Positions 42,791 through 56,057 of a DNA stretch of 64,000 bases are shown piece after piece. The notes beneath the pieces were generated by a model. It was not told where the DNA came from. It did no database searches and saw nothing but the letters and a program-made list of their open reading frames with translations. This DNA is from Costus lasius (Eukaryota; Streptophyta; Magnoliopsida; Zingiberales; Costaceae). The DNA is taken from NCBI GenBank assembly GCA_027563935.2, contig JANVAS020000239.1, positions 1 to 64,000 of the forward strand, in the 5' to 3' direction. Made by a program: the position numbers and the translations under genes. How positions within the stretch are numbered: position 1 is the first letter of the stretch; the number at the start of each line of letters is the position of its first letter.

Positions 42791-45700
42791 TGTAACATCC
42801 CACATTCTTAACCCCAAACAAATAACACAATTCACAAATAATACAGGATGTTTCATATAAGATCGATCATATGCTAGGTAAAACCGAGTTCAAGAAAAAC
42901 ACGATCTGAAAAAAATTCCATAAATCCACACATAAAAATTCACAAAACACAAATCTCATAAGGGTACCTGCCACCACGCAATACTTGCACTAGACATATG
43001 CAAGTTACAGTTGTATCAAAACCGATTGCAAAAATACACATCAACTTCAATCTCAAAACAAATCCACAAAATCGATTTTATAAACTGACACCAAACACCG
43101 AAACCAGGCTGAAGCCCGCGGTGACACAAAAATCAAACTCAGTTGACTGCCACAATCTGGCAACACAAATTCACATAGTTCATATGGTTCATATCACATG
43201 GTTCACATAGTCTCATGATTCATATTCGGCCACAGCCGGCCTCAAATTAATTAAGCATAAATCACAACATCAATATCATGCTAACTGCGCCCCTGCTCTA
43301 TACCTGAAAATAATGAGGGGTGAGCTACACAGCCCAGTGAGTGGATAGTCTAAATCGACCATCCATAACATACACTCAAAAATATAGGCAGATTATTTTA
43401 AAAATCTTTAGCAGGAACATTATGTCAACATATAACAAAATCAAGAAACAGAAATCATATAGACAATCAGATGTACACACTAGCATATAACAAACTCATA
43501 TTCACAAGCTCAGGTTCTAGAGTTTTTACTCTAACCCAATTAAACACATATATTTTAAACCAACTAAACACATAACAACTTAGGTTCACAAACTCAGGTT
43601 CTAGAGTTATACTCTAAACCACTAAACACACCAACACATAATCAACCTAGTTGTCCAGCATATTCAGTAGTGACCAATATGGTCTAACCCGGCTTGGCCA
43701 AAGCACTGGGAGCCGCATGCAACACATAAACATGGAAAGTGAGTAGAATCAAGAGGTGGCCCCCGCCAGGTCACGACGTGGCACTTTGCTCCCTCACCCC
43801 ATAACACATCAGAGTGATGACATCAAGAGGTGGCCCCTGTCTGATCAAGACATGGCACTTTGCGTCTTATATCACCCCATCACATAAAGAGTAATGACAT
43901 CAAGAGGTGGCCCCTGTCTGATCAAGACATGGCACTTTGCGTCTTATATTACCCCATCACATAAAAGAGAAATGACATCAAGAGGTGGCCCCTGTCCGAC
44001 CAAGACATGGCACTTTGCGTCAAATCCCGTTCTCCCAAAAGGTTCCTACTGGACAACAGACATATCTTATTTCATATTTCACATAGGTGAACATATTTCA
44101 CAAAGGTGGACTCCTAAGTGTCAACTAGACTCTAGGATAGTCATCACAAAAATCATTTCGGCAGGCTGAACATCAACCCCCATCACAATAATCATAATAG
44201 GCAGGCTGAACATCAACCTCCTCACATATCACAATACAGGGCTGAAATTCAAACCCTTAACATAACACATAAGGACTATCCCCTTGAGTTCATAGTTACA
44301 CCTAGCCTTAGTCCTAACCATCACATAATCACATAATTTTCCAAATTCACATAACCCATGATTTTCCAAATTCACAAGATCACACATATTGTTCAAAATT
44401 CACATAATCACACATATTGTTCAAAATCATATAACATAACACATAATATTTTATATTCGAATATCACCGAATACAGTGTAGTCCTTAAATTTCATGCTGA
44501 TTAGTTTAATCAAATTTTTGCTATGTTATCACCCAAATTTTCTCAAACAAAATACATGACTATAACATATAATATGTTACACACATAAAGAAATAACCAA
44601 GGTAGTGTTAACAGCATTTAATAAGCATCCATAAAATCAACATAAATTGTAGAACATGTATCCCTATAAATCACTTTACAATTTACCACAAATTACCACA
44701 TGTAACATATTAACTACAAACACCAAAATTCGGTTTTTATAGACAAGTATCAAGGTCATCAAGGCTTCGGTTTTCATGTTAACTACAAACATCAATTTCG
44801 GTTTTCATAAACAATTATCAAGAACATCAAGATTTCGGTTTACATGTTAAATACAAACATCAATTTCGGTTTTTATAAACAATTATCAAGAACATCAAGA
44901 TTTCGGTTTTACTATAATTAACAAGGATTTCATACCCAAAATTCAATGATTTAATGCTACCAAAATTCCTATAAAAATACCTTAAATTTCATACAAATTT
45001 TCGGTTAAATAATCATCATATAATCACCTTTGAAAATTCGGTTTTCATGATATATTCAACTTTACAAAATTCGGTTCTCATGAAGAAACATCTTGAATTT
45101 CGGTTTTAACATGATAAAAATTCCAATAATTCAATTGTATCAAGTCACAAACACAACCAAACTAATAGATCAAATAAGACATTCCACTCACCTCTTAAAC
45201 CGAAAATTCTCCACAAAAGAAATCGTCTAAGACTTTGGAATGCTCCTAGGAAGACGCCAACAATTTACAAGGAACACTTCCAAACACCAAGATACCGGCC
45301 AAAGGAAGAAAAGGAAGAGGAAGAAGAATTTTCGCCTCAAAGTCTCCAAAAATCGCCCACTCCTTCCTAGCCGTCGCCCAAGTTTTCTTCAAGCCAAAAA
45401 TCGCCAAAAACTCCACCCTAACCGAAATTACCCACTTATGTTTCGGTTTTTAATGTTTAACCCTCTAACCAATTAATTCAAAAGGGTTTAACCCATTTAG
45501 CTAAAAATTTGAATTTTAAAACCCAATTATTTTAAACCCAATAACCCCTAGTTTAAGTGAAAGTCCAATAAGGTTAAACTAACATCCAACAAGCTAGTTA
45601 ACTAATTAAATTTAACATCCACTAACCATCCACTTAACGAAATCCATTAAGGATTTAATTAATATCCAATAAGGATTTAATTAACCAATAACTCCAATTA

Positions 45701-45956
45701 ATTAACAATTAATTAACTTAAATTAACAAGCAATAAACTCTAATTAATTAACCGAAAACTAGCATCCAATGAGCTAGTTAATTAATTAGCATTAACATCC
45801 AAAAACCTCTAATTTAATTAACTATAATTCAACAACCAAAATCTCTAATTAATTTATCATAAATAACAATCAATACACAGGAATAATAACACAGTCAATA
45901 ATTTTATTTAAATCAAAAATAATGCTTACCAGGACTCAAGATCCTTGGATCTTACA
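42791..45956 (-). mobile_element. J: solo LTR of the Tekay-type gypsy family of element C
   Basis: The LTR is 3166 bp with TG...CA ends, flanked by GGTTA (42786-42790, 45957-45961), with no internal region. On the minus strand it begins TGTAAGATCCAAGG and ends GGGATGTTACA, like the LTR at 14062-16938. It has four of the CAAAGTGCC-type units (about 43751-44025) where C has three. A solo LTR results from recombination between the two LTRs of a full element. Short open frames in it are not genes. Confidence 0.93.
43751..44025 (-). repeat. Four spaced tandem units in solo LTR J
   Basis: Units with TCAAGAGGTGGCCCC and ACATGGCACTTTGC start near 43751, 43828, 43900 and 43978. Two neighbouring units and spacers are nearly identical, suggesting recent duplication. 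Confidence 0.85.
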
Positions 45957-46452
45957 GGTTAATAGGGTTGAAGTCATTAGTCAAAGTCTGGACCCAACAG
46001 CCTAATCAGACCATCTGACAGCCTAGATGGGTCGGCCAGATAGCACCTGTGCGCAAGCAATACAGGTGGCTATAGGTCGACTGCAGAAGGGCGTGTAGCG
46101 ATGTCTGATTGAGGTGCCTAGTGAACGATCATGATTTAGGCCTAGGGTCATACCCGCTTGCCAGAAATCATGTGGGACGTTCAGCCCTTAAGGCATGCAT
46201 AGTTGACCATCAGGTCGACGCAAGTCAGTTATGACTGGGTGCATGCAAGGGCAGTGGGTCTGACTTGGTCTGATGAGTGGATGCTTGTTAATGGACCATT
46301 GTAAGGTAGTAGGGCACATAAGGAAATAAAATTGATGCCATGGGTATTTCAAAATTTTATTTTCTGTTTGGATCACATGGATGCATGTTTAACATGTTCA
46401 ATGAATGTTTATTTAATCTTATGTGGGCTGCCCTTAATTTTGGTGTGCTGTG

Positions 46453-48141
46453 TGTTGGGGTATGCCCTTAAGACTAATGTTTGAGGTCTTGGGATTGTAA
46501 CAGTATCATGTAATAAACTGTTATGTTTATAAAGGCATGGTTGTTATTCAGTAAGCTACATTGTCTACTGCAATATATGTTCTTCTGAATAATGTCTCAA
46601 AGCTGTTCAGCTAGGCTGACATGCAGTTATGTCCTTAGTCGAGATATCTTGGTGAACATGAGACAGCCTTGATATGGTTAAGACTAATATGTGTTCTAAT
46701 CTTATAGGATGCTTCGAGCATGGAATAAGATGTAGACTCATGGGTACATTGGATGTACTGGACAGACCCTACTTGGATATTCAATTGCTTGTCACAATGT
46801 GAATAATCATTGAATGCGACAAGTGGCACATTTCCTCTGACTTGAGATCACTTGTGTTTTCTAAATGATGATTGTCATTATTTTGAGATAGTTCAATATC
46901 ACTTGAAATATAATGATTATAGACTATCTTGGATGGTGAGCTTGAGTCAGGTTAGGGCACTAGTGATAGACATAGGATTGCCGTCTCCTTAATTGGAGTG
47001 TGATGTTCTAAAGGTGCCCCCTGGATGAGATGATTGAGAAAGTGTATGGCCATACCCAGATGACTATGTTCATCTGATCTAATCATGCTCATCATATTGG
47101 AGTTACAAGCTTGACTTGCTTGTCCAATAAGAACATCCAGTGGTAAAGGAAATTTGTATGCTTTGTGAATTGATTCACACTTGTGCTGTTTTTGGGTGTA
47201 GTCATGGAAGACTCTTTCCTTTATATCGGGAGACAGTGATGTGTTGCTAGATACCCCTCACTGATCGTGATAACGTAAGTTATCGTTACCGACATTTAAA
47301 GGAAACCCTTAGGGTCGCACAATTTGATGATATGGCTTTCTTAAGTCAGATCGTGTGGACTGAATTATTCGGGTTCGGTTTAAAGGGATTTAATCTCTGA
47401 TTGTAAGTGAGATCTGGTCTGATCATGTTTGATTGATTAGGGCTTGAGATCGGTAAGCTTCGATTGAGAGAATGAATGCTAGATCAGTCAGATCAGGAGC
47501 ATTGAGAGATTGACGGTCAGATCAAGAGCCTTAGGGTTTATTTTGATCTGGACTTATTTCTTGGTTTATTTAGTTAGTGGACCAAATCGGTTTGAACCAG
47601 CTCATGGATGAGCGCATGGTTCAAAGGTGATGTGGCATTTGCGATTAGGGTAAACCCAAGATCGCATGTGGAGAAGTGGGATGCTATTTTTGGATAGCAC
47701 TTCTCAAACGTGGCCATGATCTCACGTCGCCCCTCTCTTGCCTCTTCACGCCTTTGACGCCTCCTTGGGTTGTCTTCGAGCGGCATTCTCGTCTAGAGAA
47801 AGTCTAAGGCGACAAGAGAGAAAAACGCCAAGAAGAAAAGCTCTCCTTTCCCTTTGCATTCGATCAAGACGCCTTGGACGATCCATGCTAGCACAAGGGA
47901 CGACAAGAAGAAGCACATCTTCATCTTGTGTGTGACGATTTGGAGGAGATCTTCGTTGTTCTCTTACTTCCAAGGCGCCATCTTAAAATGGCCATGGTAT
48001 GAATCGAATCACTTCTTTACAATCGGTTTTGTTAAGTTGATCATATAATGCATGCTCATTGATCCTATGAAACCCTTTATCCGCTGCCCTCTTTCTTGTT
48101 TGCGCCACCATAGGGTTTTCTCCCCCTTTGGGGAACCAACA
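46453..48141 (+). mobile_element. K: solo copia LTR in D's leader
   Basis: The LTR is 1689 bp, TGTTGGGGTATG to GGGGAACCAACA, flanked by CTGTG (46448-46452, 48142-48146). It has no primer site or polypurine tract next to it, since D's leader continues on both sides. It is related to the A/B/D/E LTRs but a distinct subfamily in its 3' part. Confidence 0.93.
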
Positions 48142-49232
48142 CTGTGCTGGGGCCTGCGTGCTTGGAATTTAAATAAATTTTACTGTGATCTGCGAATCAC
48201 ACTTTAATTTATGAAAAATGTATATTGACCTGCGAGTCAAACCATGTCTAGATAGATTAAAATGTAATTTGATTAGACATGAGCATAGAGCACACATGGC
48301 AGAGGCACTTGCAGTCAGTGGCTTCACCAGGTGGGAGGTCTAGAGTTCGACTCTAGTACAGGGGCACACTGCCTGGAGCGCATTTGGACTGCAGATGGCA
48401 TTTGGGCCTGGGCTGGGCCAAATGAAGTATAAAAGACCCATAAAGAGCTCAAGTGAAGACTCATGTCAAACTAGGGTTTTACTTAGGCTTTTATGGGCGT
48501 TTACCACATAAGATAATTGTGCTTTCTACTTATTGTTTTAGCACAAGCATGTTTATTCTTCTGCTATCACCATAGATCTTGCATGATAGTAAGAAGATAA
48601 AATGGACCGTTAAAATCCAACGAAATATCAACCTCGAAAGCCTTCTGATGCGAAACCTCACTGTTCTGACTATCGTTGGGGCCGTGTTGTACCCACTCAG
48701 TGGGCACGCCCAGCTATCTTCAGACGGTGTGTGATTACACCTACATGCTACAGAGTACGGATTTATCCCTTCTCGTTGCTCAGCATAGCATGTGGTGGTC
48801 CAGGGAGTAGGTCAGGTCAGCTTGACCATATGGGCTACATATTGAGCATATGATAGCTATATGGAGGCAGCCATCTTAGGAATCAGAAACTGTGTTGTAC
48901 CAACTCAGTTGGCGCAGTCTTCTGGATTGCCTAGATGAAGGGGAATCGCATGGGTTGGCGATTGGCATGGATAGCCTACCAGTGATTAGTGCTTGAACTC
49001 TCTGTGCATCTTATCTCGCCTGAGCGGGACGCAGAGATCAAGTATGAAATCTGGATCCCATCTCACTAAAAGAGTTTCACTCTTTCGGGCTGTTTTATTG
49101 GATTTTTCAGTCAGATAAAATAGTGAGAAAAGAATCACTCTTAAGTCCTGGATTGATTCTAACATGGATACTGACCTTGTTGTTCTTGCAATGTTGTAGA
49201 TTCCTGCAGCAACGAAGACCACAGGGCTCAAT

Positions 49233-51658
49233 TTGCGATCCATATTGGAAAAGGAGAAGTTTGCTGGGTCAAACTTCTCAGACTGGTACAGACAGCTTAA
49301 GATTGTGCTTAAGGCTGAGAGGAAGCTGTATGTCCTTGAGTCGGCAATACCGGCTCAACCTGCTGTGAACGCCGCAAGGGCGGTTCGGGATGCTTATGAG
49401 AAGCACGTCAGTGATAGTACTGATGTCGCTTGCCTTATGCTTGCGTCAATGACGCCAGAGCTCCAGCGTCAGCATGAGGATTTGTCTGCTATTGATATTA
49501 TAGCAAATCTCAAGATGCTATATGCTGCACAGGCAAGGACAGAACGCTATAACTTGACGAAACTTTTCTTTCATAGCAAACTGACTGAAGGCAGTCCAGT
49601 GGGAGCTCACGTACTCAAGATGATTGGGTACAAGGAGGCTCTAGAGAAACTGGGACACACCATCAATCAGGAACTTGTTGTAGACATTATCCTGCAGTCT
49701 CTCCCGGCCTGTTTTGATCCGTTCATCATTAATTTTAATATGAACAAGATCGACTGTACTCCGGCAGAGTTACTAAACATGCTCTGCACCACAGAGCAGA
49801 CTCTTGAGAAGGGAAAGCCTTCATCCTCTGTCTTGATGGTTCCTTCAAGGAATAAGAAGAAGGGGAAGAAGGGCAAAACCCCTATCAAGAGCTACAACAA
49901 GGCTTTGAAACAAAAGGTGAAGCGGTCAAAGGACAACAGATGTTTCCATTGTGGCCAGCTGGGTCACTGGAAGAAGGACTGTAAAGCGCTCCAAGGAGAG
50001 AAGAAGGGAAGCAAGCCTTTCACTTCTGGCTCAGGTATTTACGTGACTGAAGTCATGGTAGCTTCTTCTATTTCATGGGTGTTGGACACTGCATGTGGAG
50101 TTCACATTTGTTCAAATGTGCAGGAACTCAAGAGAAGAAGACAGGTGGGACAGCATGAGGTGGACCTACGAGTTGGAAACGGGGCACGGGTTGCTGTTGT
50201 TGCTGTAGGAGAATATCACATCTCTTTACCATCTGGTTTTGTATTAGAACTTGACAATTGTTATTTCGTACCGAGCATAACTAAGAATATTATCTCTATT
50301 CCTGCTCTTGTCAGGAAAGGTTTTTCTTTTGAATGCAAAACTTTAAAGTGTTGTATTTCGTTTGATAATATTGTTTATGCTACCGGGTCGATTAACAATG
50401 GGTTATTCATGTTGGACATGGAATGTTCTGTACAACAAATTGATAACAAGAAAGCCAAGTATGCTGATGACAGCACCTTGCTTTGGCATAGTCGTTTAGG
50501 CCATATTAACAAGAAGCGCATTAAGCGGTTGCATGATCATGGACTGCTGGGATCATTCTCCTGTGAGGAGCTTGATACATGCAAAGCTTGTTTAATGGGT
50601 AAAATGACGAAGACTCCTTTTTCTAATAAAGGTCAAAGGGCTTCAGGTTTACTTGACCTTATTCACAGTGATGTGTGTGGGCCTTTTAGTAAACATGCCA
50701 GAGGTGGCTATTTATACTTCATTACTTTTACTGATGATTTCAGTAGGTATTGTTATGTCTATTTAATGAGACATAAGAGTGAATCTTTTGACAAGTTCAA
50801 AGAGTTCAAAAATGAATTACAAAATCAGTTAGGCTGAAATATCAAGGCACTTCGTTCAGATCGAGGTGGGGAATACTTGAGTCGTGAGTTTACTGACTAT
50901 CTGAAGGAGTGTGGGATTATCTCACAGCTCACTCCGCCAGGAACACCGCAATGGAATGGTGTGTCCGAGAGGAGAAATAGAACCCTATTGGATATGGTTC
51001 GTTCAATGATGAGTCAAGCTACTCTACCTTACTCCTTTTGGGGATTTGCACTGGAAACAGCTGCAAAGGTGCTAAACCGAGTGCCATCCAAGGCCGTTTC
51101 AAAGACACCATATGAGTTATGGTATGGGAAACAGCCGAGCTTGACATTTATCAAAATCTGGGGTTGCGAGGCTTATGTCAAAAAGCTCGCCTCTGGGAAA
51201 CTGGAGAGCAGATCAGATAAATGTATCTTTGTCGGTTACCCTAAAGAAACTAAGGGTTATTATTTCTACTATCCCAAAGAGAACAAAGTATTTGTTGCTC
51301 GAACGGCTATTTTTCTTGAGAAGGAATTTCTTCTGCAAGAGGCCAGTGGGAGAGAAATAAAGCTGGATGAGGTTCCAGAAGTGGGACAAAGTAGTCAGGC
51401 ACAGTTTGATGAGCTTGAGCCAATAGATCAGGTTGATGTTCAACCAGATGCTCAGATATCACGGGAACCACGTAGATCGGGAAGGATCTGTCGTCAGCCT
51501 GAGCGCTATGACGGAGTCTACATCGTCAATGATGAACCCCTCACTTATGCGGATGCGGTCAGTGGACCGGAGTCAGCTAGATGGCTTGAAGCTATGCGAA
51601 CCGAGATGGACTCCATGTCGGAAAACCAGGTCTGGGATTTGGTTGATCCACCTTCGGG
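49233..51658 (+). pseudogene. gag-pol: Gag-protease-integrase-RT start of copia D, split by element E
   Basis: Open from 49233 (a non-ATG codon; the true start is not clear, E has ATG just upstream of the matching site) to a TGA at 50835-50837, where A and B have CGA, and then in the same frame to the E insertion. Gag has the knuckle CFHCGQLGHWKKDC. The protease active site is DTACG. Integrase has WHSRLGH ... CKAC, HSDVCG, SDRGGEY and GVSERRN. The linker SREPRRSGRICRQPERYDG and the first RT residues (MDSMSENQVWDLVDPPSG) follow. Only one nonsense codon mars this long stretch, making D the least damaged copia copy here. Confidence 0.9.
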
Positions 51659-53349
51659 TGAAGGAACCCCTTTCAAGAGGGGGGCGAAAACCCTATTAGG
51701 GTGGCGCATAAAATTTTGCAAGCGGAAGAAGGGCTTTCATAGATCTTTATATCGCATATGATCAACTTAGATAGATATGAGAAGGATCCATACCGTCGCC
51801 ATCTCTTGGATGGTGTCTTGGAAGAAGAAAGCAAAAGAGATCTCCTCCAAAGGTTGTCGCACACAAGAGGAAGAAGGCCTACTTCTTTGGGGCGATTTGT
51901 GCTAGCAATGCTCCAAAGCTTCCTTGATCGTTTCAGGGATGATGAGATGAAAAACTTGGCCGAATCCTCTTGACGTCAACCTTCACACCGACAGCCGTGA
52001 GTCGTCCAATGCCAAGAGCGAATTAGCGAGAGGAATAGAGAGGAGGCGTTGCAAGTGAACATGGAAACGTTCCCACTTTGAAAACCGAAAGTTCCCAAAA
52101 TAGCAAGCCTTGATGACAAGCGTTATGCGTTCACCAAGTGAACCATGCGCAACTCTCTTCACCCACCTGAACCTTGCGCTCAACTCATGAGCCGGTTCAA
52201 GATGTTTGGTTCAATGACCAAACCAAATCAGCCCAAACATTAAGTCTAGATCGAATTAGACCCTAAGGTCCTAGATCTGACCATTCATCTCCAGATGCTT
52301 CTGATCTGATCGATCTAGCATCAACACTCTCGATCGAAGCTTACCGATCTCAAGCCCTAATCAATCAAACATGATCAGACCAAATCTCACTTACAATCAG
52401 AGTTTAAATCCCTTTAAACTGAACCGAAACAATTCAGTCCACACGATCTGACTTAAGTAAGCCATATCATCAAATTGTGCGACCCTGAGGGTTTCCTTTA
52501 AATGTCGGTAACGATAACTTATGTTATCACGATCAGTGAGGGGTATCTAGCAACACATCACTGTCTCCCGATATAAAGGAAAGAGTCTTCCAAGACTACA
52601 CCCAAAACACAGCTCAAGTGTGAATCCTTTTCACTAGGCATGCATATTTCCTTTGCCACTGGATGTTCTTATTGGACAAGCGTGTCAAGCTTGTAACTCC
52701 AATATGATGAGCATGATTAGATCAGATGAACATAGTCACCTGGGTATGGCCATACACTTTCTCAATCATCTCAGCCGGGGGGGCCCCTTTAGAACACCAC
52801 ACTCCTTAAACAAGGAGACGGCAATCCTATGTCTATCACTAGTGCCCTAACCTGACTCATGATCATTATCCAAGATAGTCTATAATCATTATGTTTCAAA
52901 TGATATTGAACTATCTCAAAACAATGACAATCATCATTTAGAAACACAAGTGATCTCAAGTCAGAGGAGATGTGCCACTTGTAGCAATCAAGGAATATTC
53001 ACATTGTGACAAGCAATTGAATATCCTAGTAGGGTCTGTCCAGTACATCCAATGTACCCATGAGTCTACATCTTATTCCATGCTCGAAGCATCCTATAAG
53101 ATTAGAACACATATTAGTCTTAACCATATCAAGGCTGTCTCATGTTCACCAAGATATCTCGACTAAGGACTTTACTACATGTCAGCCTAGCTGAACAGCT
53201 TTGAGACATTATTCAGAAGTACACTTATTACAGCAGACAAGGTAACAACCTGAATAACAACCATGCCTTTATAAACATAAGAGTTTATTACATGATACTG
53301 ATACAATCCCAAAGGCCTCAAACATTAGCCTTAAGGGCATATCCCAACA
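51659..53349 (-). repeat. 3' LTR of copia E
   Basis: The LTR is 1691 bp; on the minus strand TGTTGGGATATGCC to GGGGTTCCTTCA. It is followed inward by ATCTCCCACTT, the complement of the polypurine tract. Confidence 0.92.
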
Positions 53350-53369
53350 ATCTCCCACTTGCACTTAAT

Positions 53370-55337
53370 CTAATGGTTGAGAAATCTCAAACCCATATTA
53401 TTACAGTGCTTCTCATGCTTCTGCTGCGCCAGAGGCTTGGTAAGCGGGTCTGCCAGATTGTCATCTGTATGTACCTTGCAGACTTTGATCTCGCCACGAT
53501 CTATGATCTCCCGGATCAAGTGAAACCGTCTCTGTATGTGCTTGGACTTCTGGTGCAACCGTGGTTCCTTTGCCTGTGCGATTGCTCCAGTGTTATCACA
53601 GAAGATAACCAAAGGATCTGCACTCGAAGGAACGACACCAAGTTCTCTCACGAACTTACGAATCCACACTGCCTCCTTGGATGCTTCCGAGGCTGCAACA
53701 TACTCGGCTTCTGTTGTGGAATCAGCAACAGTTGACTGTTTGAAACTTTTCCACACCACTGCACCTCCATTCAAGCTAAAAACATAGCCTGATTGCGATC
53801 GGAAATCATCCTGGTCAAACTGGAATGAAGCGTCAGTATATCCTTCAATACTGAGTTCTTCCTGACCACCATATATCAAGAACATATCTTTAGTCCTCCG
53901 AAGATATTTCAAGATGTTCTTGACTGCAATCCAGTGCGCCATACCTGGATTACTTTGGAACCGACTGGTCACGCTTAACCCGTAAGCGACGTCTGGGCGA
54001 GTACACAACATCGCATACATTATGGACCCAATAGCCGAAGCATAAGGCGTATTGTCCATTTCATCTTTCTCAGTCTGTGTTTGTGGACACTGACTCTTCG
54101 AAAGATTCAGACCATGTCTGACTGGAAGATATCCTCTTTTAGAATTCTCTAAATGAAATCTCTCCAGGACCTTATTGATGTAAGTACTCTGGCACAGCCC
54201 GAGAAGCCTCTTAGATCTATCCCTGTAGATCTTCACACCTAATACATAGGCTGCTTCTCCTAAATCTTTCATCTGGAAACATTTCCTTAACCATGCCTTA
54301 ACCGCATGCATTTCAGGAATGTCGTTTCCAATGATCAAGATATCATCGACGTAGAGGACTAGGAAAGTAATCACGCTCCCACTAAACCTCTTATATACAC
54401 ACGGGTCATCCTCATTCTTGATGAAACCAAATTCAGTGACTGATTCATCAAAACGAATATTCCAGCTTCTTGATGCTTGCTTAAGTCCATAAATGGACTT
54501 CTTTAATTTGCATATCTTATGACGATCTGATGGATCAGTGAAACCCTCAGGTTGTGTCATGTACACATCCTCATCCAGATTTCCATTCAGGAAAGCTGTT
54601 TTCACATCCATTTGCCATATCTCATAATCATAATATGCTGCTATCGCGAAAAGAATCCGAATAGACTTGAACATAGCTACAGGTGAGAAAGTTTCATCAT
54701 AATCTATCCCGTAGATTTGTTTGAAACCTTTCGCAACTAGCCTGCCTTTATAGGTAACCACGTTACCATCCATGTCAATCTTCTTCTTGAAGATCCATTT
54801 GCAGCCTATAGGGATTACTCCCGGAGGCGGATCAACCAAATCCCAGACTTGGTTATCTGACATGGAGTCCATCTCGGCGCGCATAGCTTCAAGCCATCTC
54901 GCTGACTCCGGTCCACTGACCGCATCCGCATAAGTGAGGGGTTCATCATTATCAATGATGTAGACTCCGTCATAGCGCTCAGGCTGACGACGGATCCTTC
55001 CCGATCTTCGCGGTTCCCGTGATGTCTGAGCCTCAGGTTGTTCAATAACCTGTTCTACCGGCTCAGGCTCATCCAACTGCGCTTGACTACTTTGTCCTTC
55101 CTCTGGATTCTCTTCCAGCTTTATTTCTCTCCCACTGGCCTCTTGCAGAAGAAACTCCTTCTCAAGAAATATGGCCGTCCGAGCAACAAAAACCTTGTTC
55201 TCTTTGGGATAGTAGAAATAATAACCCTTAGTTTCCTTAGGGTAACCGACAAAGATGCATTTCTCAGATCTGCTCTCCAGTTTCCCAGAGGCGAGCTTTT
55301 TGACATAAGCCTCGCAGCCCCAGATCCTTATAAATGT
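53370..55337 (-). pseudogene. pol: Integrase end, RT and RNase H of copia E
   Basis: On the minus strand an open frame runs from after the TAG near 55338 to the stop at 53370, at least 568 residues from its first Met (55076). It holds the linker SREPRRSGRIRRQPERYDG, RT with WIFKKKIDMDGNVVTYK, QMDVKTAFLNG and catalytic YVDDILIIGND, and RNase H with YTDASFQ and STTEAEYVAASEASKEA. It ends NMGLRFLNH. RT and RNase H themselves look intact; the break lies upstream. Confidence 0.88.
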
Positions 55338-56057
55338 CTAGCTTGGCTGTTTCCCATACCATAATTCATATGGAGTCTTAGAAACTGCCTTGGATGGCAC
55401 TCGGTTTAGTACCTTTGCAGCTGTTTCCAGTGCAAACCCCCAAAAGGAGTAAGGTAGAGTAGCCTGACTCATCATAGAACGAACCATATCAAGCAACGTT
55501 CTATTTCTCCTCTCGGACACACCATTCCATTGCGGTGTTCCTGGTGGAGTGAGCTGTGAGATAATCCCACACTCCTTTAGATTGTCAGTAAACGTATGAC
55601 TTAGGTATTCTCCACCTCGATCTGAGCGAAGTGCCTTGATATTTCGGCCTAGCTGATTTTGTACTTCATTCTTGAACTCTTTGAACTTGTCAAAAGATTC
55701 ACTCTTATGTCTCATCAGATAGACATAACCGTACCTACTGAAATCATCAGTGAAGGTAATGAAGTACTGATAGCCACCTCTGGCATGTTTACTAAATGGC
55801 CCACACACATCACTGTGTATAAGGTCAAGTAAACCTGAAGCCCTTTGACCTTTGTGAGGAAAAGGTGACTTCATCATTTTACCCATCAAACAAGCTTTGC
55901 ATGTATCAATCTCCTCATAGGAGAATGATCCCAGCAGTCCATGTTCATGCAACCGCTTAATGCGTTTCTTGTTGATATGGCCTAAACGACTATGCCATAG
56001 CAAGGTGCTGTCATCAGCATACTTGGCTTTCTTATTATCAATATTTGTATCGAACAT
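55338..56057 (-). pseudogene. pol: Integrase core of copia E
   Basis: This is a minus-strand frame of about 239 residues after the one-base deletion. It holds the zinc-binding WHSRLGHINKKRIKRLH ... CKACLMGK and the catalytic HSDVCGPF, SDRGGEY and GVSERRN. It ends at a TAG (near 55338) where A and D have TTG, just before the KIWGCEAYV region. Confidence 0.87.

Larger units (their letters stand above)
42528..49232 (+). other. Leader of copia D, split by solo LTRs J and K
   Basis: The primer site TGGTATCAGAGC is at 42530-42541. Leader pieces are 42528-42790, 45957-46452 and 48142-49232, which together align with the leaders of A, B and E. The last piece carries the T-arm-like stem-loop (48340-48356), CCAACG/CGTTGG, the twin hairpins, and AAAGAGT/ACTCTTT at 49069-49085. 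It ends in the splice-acceptor-like GTTGTAG near 49200. Confidence 0.85.

Noticed and set aside
45240..45476. A basic Lys/Arg-rich frame in solo LTR J
   Set aside because: It lies in the U5-side part of an LTR, has no conserved counterpart in C's LTR and shows no domain.
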